Of a DNA stretch of 64,000 bases, positions 23,648-30,508 are shown one piece after another. The notes beneath the pieces were generated by a model. That model saw only the letters and a list, made by a program, of their open reading frames with translations. It did no database searches and had not been told where the DNA came from. The stretch spans positions 1-64,000 of the forward strand of contig CACBGZ010000002.1 of NCBI GenBank assembly GCA_902538915.1, in the 5' to 3' direction. Position 1 is the first letter of the stretch. Each line of letters starts with the position of its first letter. The stretch is from an uncultured Pelagibacteraceae bacterium. Its GTDB lineage: Bacteria > Pseudomonadota > Alphaproteobacteria > Pelagibacterales > Pelagibacteraceae. Both the position numbers and the translations under genes were made by a program.

Positions 23648-23733
23648 TGGTGCCCTCGGCCAGACTCGAACTGGCACTCCGCAAGCGGCAAGGATTTTAA
23701 GTCCTTTGTGTCTACCAATTTCACCACGAGGGC
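23648..23733 (-). tRNA. trnL: tRNA-Leu(UAA), intact copy at left edge of tandem elements
   Basis: Minus strand GCCCTCGTGGTGAAATTGGTAGACACAAAGGACTTAAAATCCTTGCCGCTTGCGGAGTGCCAGTTCGAGTCTGGCCGAGGGCACCA; anticodon TAA. Confidence 0.97.
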
Positions 23734-23802
23734 ATTAATGAATTTCATGAGTATTTATGCTAATATTTATAATTGAACAAGATGAATAAGTAAATTTTTT
23801 TT
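23695..23802 (-). repeat. Attachment-type direct repeat copy 1: tRNA-Leu 5' half (from anticodon loop) plus upstream promoter
   Basis: TTTTAAGTCCTTTGTGTCTACC...GAATAAGTAAATTTTTTTT; 108 bp, 1 mismatch to copy 2. Confidence 0.95.
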
Positions 23803-23816
23803 AATTTATCTCTCTA

Positions 23817-23837
23817 GGTACTAGTTTAGTACTAGTT
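23817..23837 (+). repeat. Element 1 left twin arm repeat GGTACTAGTTTAGTACTAGTT
   Basis: Two GTACTAGTT units 11 bp apart; exact 21-bp copy at 25373-25393. Confidence 0.9.
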
Positions 23838-23856
23838 ATCCTATAAAATCCTATAA

Positions 23857-24405
23857 TTATTTTTGTCTACAGTTTGTGTGAACAATCTTACTACTACCAA
23901 CTCTTTGCGAAACACAATACATTCTAGGAGTTGAAGTATTTGCTGTTGTACCATATTTAGCATCAACAATAGCATTTAATATTTCATCACCATGATTGTA
24001 TAAAACCCAGGCAGCAGATTCCCAAAATTTCTTTAAAAAACCGTCCTTGTTAGTTTTTTCAATTTTTTCTCCATTTGAATTTTCATAACTAAATGTAAGT
24101 TCAATATTTTCTTTTTCTTTAGCCTCTTTTTGTAAAATATATTCTTGTACAGAAACATAGTCAGAAATAGATTTATCAGATTTGTTTAAAAGATATTGCT
24201 TATGAATATCATTCCCTATTTTAAAATGTTTTGCCATGCATTTGTGCCACGGAGAACCCCAGCTTTTATCTGCCTCGCTAACACCAATATTTCTACAAGA
24301 GTTTGCAGCAAATGCTCTTGTTTTGTCTCCAGAATAATCCATCTCTTTTCCAAAACAACCAGATAAAAGAAAAGCTAAAAGAGTAAAAATTGTAATTTTT
24401 TTCAT
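23857..24405 (-). CDS. Putative lipoprotein, element 1 cargo
   Basis: Signal peptide and lipobox LLAFLLSGC; no recognised domain. Confidence 0.75.
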   Translation of the reverse strand: MKKITIFTLLAFLLSGCFGKEMDYSGDKTRAFAANSCRNIGVSEADKSWGSPWHKCMAKHFKIGNDIHKQYLLNKSDKSISDYVSVQEYILQKEAKEKENIELTFSYENSNGEKIEKTNKDGFLKKFWESAAWVLYNHGDEILNAIVDAKYGTTANTSTPRMYCVSQRVGSSKIVHTNCRQK

Positions 24406-24413
24406 TAGATAAC

Positions 24414-25355
24414 CTATAAAATCCTATCTAATTCTTTTATCGGACCTTTGAAAGCTTTTTCTAATTTAATCAAATGATCTACTAAAAAATTGTGAATATC
24501 TTCCCATGTTTCTTCATCTTGAAAACCTCCTAAATCAGATTTAAATGTTATTCTACAAGCCCTAGAGTCATCTAGTCTTTTCCATTCTAATTCATTACCA
24601 AAATCTTTTTCAATAGATGTTTTATGCTTTTCCAAATGATTATAAATTTTTAAATTTGCCTCTTTACCTTCTTCTTTTCCTCTATCAATGTATATTTCTA
24701 CTTGACCAGATCTATTCATTGCAGCAACAAGATAATTAACCCCTCTTACACCAGCACTTACACCCATATAATTTCTGCCTTTTGGAGCTGTATTACTGTA
24801 GATATTACTTTTTTGTTTTAATTTTTCATAAAAAGCTGACCAAAAATTAAATTTAATTTTCTCTTTTTCCGAGTCTTCTTCCTTAATTTTTCCAACCTTT
24901 GTAATATTTTCATCTGGTCCTGATAATAAAAAAAATTGAGCTCCAGGCTCGCTATCTTTGATTTTAAAAACTTGAATTTTTACTAAAAAAAATAAACATG
25001 TTTTTACATTGGCATTGAGCCATTCAATTGCTCTGTGGTGCTCTGGTTTAACATCTTCTACTATCCAAATAGCTTTTTTTGTATTTTCCACATTACTTAT
25101 ATAGGTTAATAACTTACCTAAATGATCGTGATCAGATTTTTCAAATTGATTTTCAATTATTACTTTTCCCTGATCATCCTCAGCTACTATATCTACTTTA
25201 AAAGTATCTAATTTTTTTTCACTTTCAGGATCTTGAATATTTAATCCTAGATCTTCATTAAGTAATGCAATGTTCTGGACTAACCATGGTGTAAAATCTC
25301 TATCTTCTGTCTTCCAGATATCTCTTATTTTTTGTTTTTTAAGTCTTGAAACCAT
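24414..25355 (-). CDS. DUF4268-like restriction-endonuclease-fold protein, element 1 cargo
   Basis: FKVDIVAEDDQGKVIIENQFEKSDHDHLGKLLTYIS (PD-(D/E)XK-like, D-x(n)-ExQ variant). Confidence 0.7.
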   Translation of the reverse strand: MVSRLKKQKIRDIWKTEDRDFTPWLVQNIALLNEDLGLNIQDPESEKKLDTFKVDIVAEDDQGKVIIENQFEKSDHDHLGKLLTYISNVENTKKAIWIVEDVKPEHHRAIEWLNANVKTCLFFLVKIQVFKIKDSEPGAQFFLLSGPDENITKVGKIKEEDSEKEKIKFNFWSAFYEKLKQKSNIYSNTAPKGRNYMGVSAGVRGVNYLVAAMNRSGQVEIYIDRGKEEGKEANLKIYNHLEKHKTSIEKDFGNELEWKRLDDSRACRITFKSDLGGFQDEETWEDIHNFLVDHLIKLEKAFKGPIKELDRIL

Positions 25356-25372
25356 AAATATTTATCTCTTAA

Positions 25373-25393
25373 GGTACTAGTTTAGTACTAGTT
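25373..25393 (+). repeat. Element 1 right twin arm repeat GGTACTAGTTTAGTACTAGTT
   Basis: Exact 21-bp copy of 23817-23837. Confidence 0.9.
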
Positions 25394-25450
25394 TGACAAA
25401 AATAATTATTAAGAATTTTAAATAAAATAATCTTTATATTTTCAGAACTT

Positions 25451-25497
25451 ATAGGATTTTAAAGGATTTAGACTGCTCTGGACTACTATGGACTGAC
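25451..25497 (+). repeat. Element 1 right-end 10-bp-periodic iterons (AGGATTT x2, GACT x3)
   Basis: AGGATTT at 25453 and 25463; GACT at 25471, 25481, 25491. Confidence 0.75.
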
Positions 25498-25517
25498 TTT
25501 TACTTCTATCCCTCGCC

Positions 25518-25625
25518 TTTTAAGTCCTTTGTGTCTACCAATTTCACCACGAGGGCATTAATGAATTTCATGAGTATTTATGCTAATATTTATAATTGAA
25601 CAAGATTAATAAGTAAATTTTTTTT
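25518..25625 (-). repeat. Attachment-type direct repeat copy 2 (truncated tRNA-Leu 5' half plus promoter)
   Basis: 108 bp, identical to copy 1 except GATTAATAAG vs GATGAATAAG. Confidence 0.95.
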
Positions 25626-25638
25626 ATTTTATCTATCT

Positions 25639-25660
25639 GGCTTCTAGTTAGCTTCTAGTT
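25639..25660 (+). repeat. Element 2 left twin arm repeat GGCTTCTAGTTAGCTTCTAGTT
   Basis: Two GCTTCTAGTT units 11 bp apart; same geometry as element 1. Confidence 0.88.
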
Positions 25661-25673
25661 ATCCTACAAAATC

Positions 25674-26012
25674 CTAGAGCCAATCACTACACCAGGTAAA
25701 TACATCTGCTTCAAATTTTATATCATTAAATTTAAGCAGTTGTTTGTATCTTTCTAATCTATGCTTTTTATCAAACTTAGTGAGGAAATTGTATATTTTA
25801 TCATAATTTAATCCCTTCAGATCTGTTTTTTTTATATCTACATATTCTTCATAATCTAAACCACATATAGAAAATTTTTTTTTAGGATCAATATGTTCTG
25901 AGTAGCTAATGGTGTCTTTACTCTCTTTTAATATATCATAATAATGAGCCACTTCATTATTTCTCTCAAAAAGATAATCTTTTCTGAAATCAAACAGTTC
26001 AAGTTGTTGCAT
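25674..26012 (-). CDS. Hypothetical protein with N-terminal QLELF motif, element 2 cargo (start refined to ATG)
   Basis: The ORF-track start is TTG; CAT at 26010-26012 gives the ATG start MQQLELFDFRKDYLFE. Confidence 0.7.
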   Translation of the reverse strand: MQQLELFDFRKDYLFERNNEVAHYYDILKESKDTISYSEHIDPKKKFSICGLDYEEYVDIKKTDLKGLNYDKIYNFLTKFDKKHRLERYKQLLKFNDIKFEADVFTWCSDWL

Positions 26013-26112
26013 ATATTTGGAATTGTTAAAGTTAGAAATAAACTTTAACAATAATTAATATAATTAGCAAAAATGGCAGAAGTTTGGTTGATCAATCAAA
26101 ATATTAAAAAAT

Positions 26113-28992
26113 TTACAAAAGGTTATTATTAAATATTTCATCTACAAATTGTAAAGCTTCCTCATGATTTTTAAACTTAAAAAACTTTTCTTTCATTTTT
26201 TTACTAATTAATTGTCTGATTTCTATTTCTGGATAAGGGATTTTGAAACTCTTCAGTGTAGGTTGGTTAATACCACCCTGACCTCCTTTGGTTGATGCGT
26301 AATTAATATATTTTCTAAAGTTTGATGAATACAAGTATGCAAATGTATACCAATAATCTAATTCCGGTTTTAGTCTCAATATAAATACATGTTCATTGAC
26401 AATAGCTTTTTGCTGTAAGTTATTATGCACTAAAATTGTTTTACCCGACCTAGCTCCATCTTTTGTAATTAAAATGTCATTTTTTTTAATAGTCCATTTA
26501 GCTGGACAAGTTGAAAAGTATTCTTCACTTACAAATTCTTTTGATGATAAATCAAATTCACCCCCTTCACCAAGATGTCCTCCACCAATAGACAATACAC
26601 CTTTTTCTATTCTACCAGTGCCTCCTTTTGGTCTTTTACCAGATATCAAATCATCGAGAATAAATTCTTTTAGAGGTATAAAATCGCAATTAAAATTAGG
26701 TGTTAAATCCTCTTCCAAAAAGGGATTAAAAGTACCATCTTTAGAAACAAATTTTTTAAAGTCTAGATATAGTAAAATATCTTTAAATTTATCATTTTTT
26801 GATTTTGAGTTTTTAAAATATTTTTCTAAATTTTCACCTAAAAGTATTTTTTTTACATAATAAGAAATATAATTCTCATCATTAGTTTTTTCTTCATTGA
26901 ATAAAATACCATCATTAAAAGTTTGAATGCCCTCAAATCCACGCCTTTCAGAAAACTCATAACCAAGTAATTTTTTTTGTTTTTTTGATTTTTTGTCATC
27001 AGGTGGATCCAAATCAGCAATCAAAATTTTATCATTATTGGGTTTATTTTTTCTGATCATAAACAAAATCATTGTTCTCATAGGGGTTTTTCTGAATGCT
27101 TTGTCCCCAAGTTTTATCAACGCTTTAATTTCAAAATTCTCTAAAAGAAACTCTCTGGTATTAGAATTAATTTCATCAGTTGTAGTTAATAAGGACCTTG
27201 GTACAATTACCCCAATAATTCCATTTTCCTTTAAAAGCTGTTTTGCCCTCTCTAAAAATAAACATTCAATTTTATCACTAGTAGGGCTTAAATATTTATA
27301 TAATGAAAAATTATTTTCCCCATCGATAATTCTATTTTTAAAATTATCAACTGAGTATGGGGGATTTGCTACAATTATATCAAACACTTGATTATTTTGA
27401 TCGCTCTTTTCAGATTTTAATAATTTTTTATAATCATGGTTATAGAATGGAAGTAAACCATCGGTGCAAAAAGTATTTGCATCACCATCTCCATTGAGAA
27501 ATGAATTTACTTTTGTTGTTTTTGCTAGTCTGTAATCTTTTTCAATTGCATAAACATATTCATTGCACCATTTATAATTCTTTTTATTCTGAGTGAAATT
27601 ATCAACAGCAGTTTTTCCTCCCTCAATCTCTTTAATGTTTAACTCATCAATTACTTTTTGAATTAATGAAATCATTTCAGTAATAAAATGACCACTACCT
27701 GATGCATAATCAATTACATAAGGTAAGAAATTTATATCCTTATTTTTATTCTTATTTTTAATAATATTTTCAATAGGAATACTATTACAAATAAAAGATG
27801 CTAAAGGTATTGGCGTAAAAAATTGTCCAGATTCTTGTTTAATCCCTGTATCTAAAATTTTTTCAAAAAAGTCACCAAGATATTGATGCTTTGTACTGTA
27901 TTTAAGTTTATAAGTTTGTAAAAGTTGAACAATTGATTTTACAATAAATGCATTTTCTTCAAAAGTTTTTTTGTTAAAAATTTCTTTGAATTCAAATTCA
28001 TTAGAAACAATTGATGTATTTTCATTTAATTTAAGGTACTTTTTGAAGCTATTTAAATTCTTAAAATCATCTTCAATTAAATTATTTTTACTATCAAAAA
28101 TATCAACATTTAAATAATTTTTTGTGCCTTTTATATAAAGATCTTTTAATCTTTTAATAAACGAAGTGTAGTCGTCACTTTCTAACCACTGAAAATCTAA
28201 AGATTTTTTAAAGTTTTGATCCTCATCAAAAATTTTACAAATAAATAAATTAAAAATCTTATTAAATGCATTTGTTTTATCAGAAACAATATTCCTCCTT
28301 AATATTTCAGCAAATTGGTTAAAAATGTAACCACCATCATCTGAATTTATATCCCTTAAATCACTATAGTCTAATCTTTCTATACCTAGTTCGTAAGGTT
28401 TTTTACCCTCTTCAAATAAACCTTTAGATATAAAAATTTTGTCCCATTTTTCGTATAAATCTTTCAAATTTTTTGAGGATGACATTTCTTTGGTTGGAAG
28501 AAAATAATCGTATTGTCTTTGAATAGTGTCTTTTTCAAATTTTGATGTATAAATAGAAACAATCTTAGTATCTTTTTCATTTAAAAAATAACTGAGTAAT
28601 TGGTTTTTCTTCCAATCAGTTGTTGTTTTTTCTTTTGAATTATTAAACTCTTTACCAAAAGTCTTACAATCAATTAAGGCCCAAGATTTTTTTTTATTGT
28701 CTAAAATTTGTACATCACAATAACCAGCGCCAGCATTATGCCCAAGAGAAAAAGGTTTTTCTAAAACTATATTCTCACTGTTATAGCCAATATTTAGTAG
28801 TTTAATTACAAATTCTAAAACAACTAAATTTTCCTGTTTTTCTTTTAAATCATTTATTGTCTTTCGGTGAATTTTTATATCACCATAATCAATTACGAAA
28901 TCTTCTGAAACATATATTTTATTTTTTCCTTTTGAGAATAAATAAGAATTCTCTTTTTCTTTAAAATTTAATAAAGATAAATATTTTTTCAT
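26113..28992 (-). CDS. Single-polypeptide restriction-modification protein (type IIG-like: nuclease, N6-adenine methylase, specificity domain)
   Basis: N-terminal YCDVQILDNKKKSWALIDCK (PD-(D/E)XK-like); motif I VIDYASGSGHF; motif IV DIIVANPPYS; C-terminal ISGKRPKGGT...GGINQPTLKSFKIPYP (HsdS-like TRD). Confidence 0.85.
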   Translation of the reverse strand: MKKYLSLLNFKEKENSYLFSKGKNKIYVSEDFVIDYGDIKIHRKTINDLKEKQENLVVLEFVIKLLNIGYNSENIVLEKPFSLGHNAGAGYCDVQILDNKKKSWALIDCKTFGKEFNNSKEKTTTDWKKNQLLSYFLNEKDTKIVSIYTSKFEKDTIQRQYDYFLPTKEMSSSKNLKDLYEKWDKIFISKGLFEEGKKPYELGIERLDYSDLRDINSDDGGYIFNQFAEILRRNIVSDKTNAFNKIFNLFICKIFDEDQNFKKSLDFQWLESDDYTSFIKRLKDLYIKGTKNYLNVDIFDSKNNLIEDDFKNLNSFKKYLKLNENTSIVSNEFEFKEIFNKKTFEENAFIVKSIVQLLQTYKLKYSTKHQYLGDFFEKILDTGIKQESGQFFTPIPLASFICNSIPIENIIKNKNKNKDINFLPYVIDYASGSGHFITEMISLIQKVIDELNIKEIEGGKTAVDNFTQNKKNYKWCNEYVYAIEKDYRLAKTTKVNSFLNGDGDANTFCTDGLLPFYNHDYKKLLKSEKSDQNNQVFDIIVANPPYSVDNFKNRIIDGENNFSLYKYLSPTSDKIECLFLERAKQLLKENGIIGVIVPRSLLTTTDEINSNTREFLLENFEIKALIKLGDKAFRKTPMRTMILFMIRKNKPNNDKILIADLDPPDDKKSKKQKKLLGYEFSERRGFEGIQTFNDGILFNEEKTNDENYISYYVKKILLGENLEKYFKNSKSKNDKFKDILLYLDFKKFVSKDGTFNPFLEEDLTPNFNCDFIPLKEFILDDLISGKRPKGGTGRIEKGVLSIGGGHLGEGGEFDLSSKEFVSEEYFSTCPAKWTIKKNDILITKDGARSGKTILVHNNLQQKAIVNEHVFILRLKPELDYWYTFAYLYSSNFRKYINYASTKGGQGGINQPTLKSFKIPYPEIEIRQLISKKMKEKFFKFKNHEEALQFVDEIFNNNLL

Positions 28993-29020
28993 TTATTAAC
29001 CATATATTTTTATCCCTACA

Positions 29021-29041
29021 GCTTCTAGTGTACTTCTAGTT
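29021..29041 (+). repeat. Element 2 right twin arm repeat GCTTCTAGTGTACTTCTAGTT
   Basis: Two units 11 bp apart; matches element 2 left repeat. Confidence 0.85.
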
Positions 29042-29100
29042 TGAGAGAATTTACTAACCATATTTTTCAATAAAAATAAGTGTGAGTTTTTAAAAGTGTA

Positions 29101-29147
29101 AGATTTTGTGATTTTAAGATTGTATGAGACTACCAGAGACTAACTAA
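29101..29147 (+). repeat. Element 2 right-end 10-bp-periodic iterons (GATT, GACT, GACT)
   Basis: GATT at 29118, GACT at 29128 and 29138; distances to the core match element 1. Confidence 0.7.
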
Positions 29148-29164
29148 ATTGTGAATCCTCTGCC

Positions 29165-29271
29165 TTTTAAGTCCTTTGTGTCTACCAATTTCACCACGAG
29201 GGCATCTGTTATTTTCATGAGTGTTTATGCTAATATTTATAATTTAACAAGATGAATAAGTAAATTTTTTT
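29165..29271 (-). repeat. Attachment-type direct repeat copy 3 (truncated tRNA-Leu 5' half plus promoter; probably the ancestral chromosomal copy)
   Basis: Identical over the tRNA half; seven substitutions upstream, five clustered just before the mature 5' end. Confidence 0.93.
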
Positions 29272-29297
29272 ATACTACTAATTATCATTAGTATAAA

Positions 29298-29990
29298 TTA
29301 TAAATTGTAAACTTTTGCCAATATCTCTCTTTTTTCATAATCATTAACTCGACCCAAAATATCAAAAAAAATAATTTTTAACGCATTCTTATAATGTTGA
29401 GATTTTTTTTCATTTCCTACATTGGTAAAATTAAATGAAGAAAGTTTAATTTCTGACTCATTAGGTATTGAAGAAATTTTAATAAATGCTTTTCCATTCA
29501 TTATATGACTACTCAAAATTAAAAAATTTATATCCCTTACCTTTTTAGGCCAGACTTTGTCAGGCGTCTTACTATTAAGCTTTTCTGCTATACCAATATT
29601 GTCCTGAAAAGTGACTTCAATTTTTTCTTTTTTTTCAATCTCAGACGCAATTTTTTTTTCAATAATTTCTAAATAGAATTCTGGGTTTTCTATTTTTAAC
29701 TCATTAATTATAACGAGACTTTTAAAAAGATATGAATTCAAGTCTAAATTAAAAAAAATTTTATCTGCTTTAAAAGTGTTATTATAAAATTTAGTATTAT
29801 TATTACGTACTTTTAGTCCATATACAGTTATTGAACCTGGAAAATTATATTTAAATTCATCAAAATTTATCTCTCTTTCTAACCAATTAGATAATTTATA
29901 ATAAACATATTTCTCTACAATTTTTTCATTAAAAGATATTGTTAAAATTAAGAAAAACACAGTAACAAAAAACCAGTTTATTTTTTTCAT
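29298..29990 (-). CDS. Membrane-anchored AsmA-like hypothetical protein
   Basis: N-terminal TM, LEREINFDEFKYNFPGSITVYGLKVRN pattern. Confidence 0.5.
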   Translation of the reverse strand: MKKINWFFVTVFFLILTISFNEKIVEKYVYYKLSNWLEREINFDEFKYNFPGSITVYGLKVRNNNTKFYNNTFKADKIFFNLDLNSYLFKSLVIINELKIENPEFYLEIIEKKIASEIEKKEKIEVTFQDNIGIAEKLNSKTPDKVWPKKVRDINFLILSSHIMNGKAFIKISSIPNESEIKLSSFNFTNVGNEKKSQHYKNALKIIFFDILGRVNDYEKREILAKVYNL

Positions 29991-30170
29991 ACCTAATAAT
30001 TTAAATTATAACAGAATGAATTTTATAAATATTTTTCACAACAATTAATCATTAATTCCTCATAAAAATTAGAGAAATGAGTGTTAAAATTTAAAACATT
30101 ACAGTTGAAATGTCTAGGTAGGACAAAATTCATGATGAATAAATATCTCAAATAATTATGATAATATTTA

Positions 30171-30380
30171 ATGAAAAAAAATATTGTTAAATCTCACTTA
30201 AAAAAAAAGTACCAGGCAAAGCTTGCTTTATCAATCAGCCTATTTATTGTGCTTTTAACTGCAACTGGATACCTCTTTAATTCTAAAGAAGTAATTTTTC
30301 TATTCTATATTTCTTGTTTTGTATTTTTTTACAATTTGGTAATCCAATTTTTATTAGAAAGGTTTGATATTAAATCATGA
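30171..30380 (+). CDS. Small membrane protein, two predicted TM segments
   Basis: Two hydrophobic stretches; 4-bp overlap with the downstream small ORF. Confidence 0.5.
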   Translation: MKKNIVKSHLKKKYQAKLALSISLFIVLLTATGYLFNSKEVIFLFYISCFVFFYNLVIQFLLERFDIKS

Positions 30381-30508
30381 TAAAAACACTTGTTAAATTA
30401 AAGATATTAAAATTAATACTAATTGGTGGGGTATCAACTGCCTATGTTTTTAAAAAATACTGTGATGAAAAAAATGAAGTTAAAAGTAAAAAAGAAAAAA
30501 ACTTTTAA
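30377..30508 (+). CDS. 43-aa membrane protein MIKTLVKLKILKLILIGGVSTAYVFKKYCDEKNEVKSKKEKNF
   Basis: ATGA overlap with the preceding gene; hydrophobic N-terminus; not in ORF track. Confidence 0.4.
   Translation: MIKTLVKLKILKLILIGGVSTAYVFKKYCDEKNEVKSKKEKNF

Larger units (their letters stand above)
23695..25517. mobile_element. Integrase-less element 1 (1823 bp): DUF4268-like nuclease plus lipoprotein
   Basis: Bounded by copies 1 and 2 of the tRNA-Leu repeat; subterminal repeats conserved with element 2; no recombinase ORF. Confidence 0.85.
25518..29164. mobile_element. Integrase-less element 2 (3647 bp): type IIG-like R-M plus small protein
   Basis: Bounded by copies 2 and 3 of the tRNA-Leu repeat; same subterminal repeat layout as element 1; no recombinase ORF. 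Confidence 0.85.

Noticed and set aside
25518-25557. Truncated tRNA-Leu copies as functional tRNA genes
   Set aside because: Only the 5' half to the anticodon loop is present; no T arm, 3' acceptor or CCA follows.
26396-27391. Plus-strand ORFs inside the R-M gene
   Set aside because: Antisense to a coherent 959-aa protein with catalytic motifs; no domain recognisable.
23817-29147. Short repeats in the island as a CRISPR array
   Set aside because: Units are 9-11 bp, paired with no ~30-bp spacers, and located symmetrically at element ends; no cas genes.
29268-29297. TACTAAT-TATC-ATTAGTA as an intrinsic terminator
   Set aside because: Weak AT-only stem, and the T-run lies on the wrong side for the adjacent minus-strand gene.
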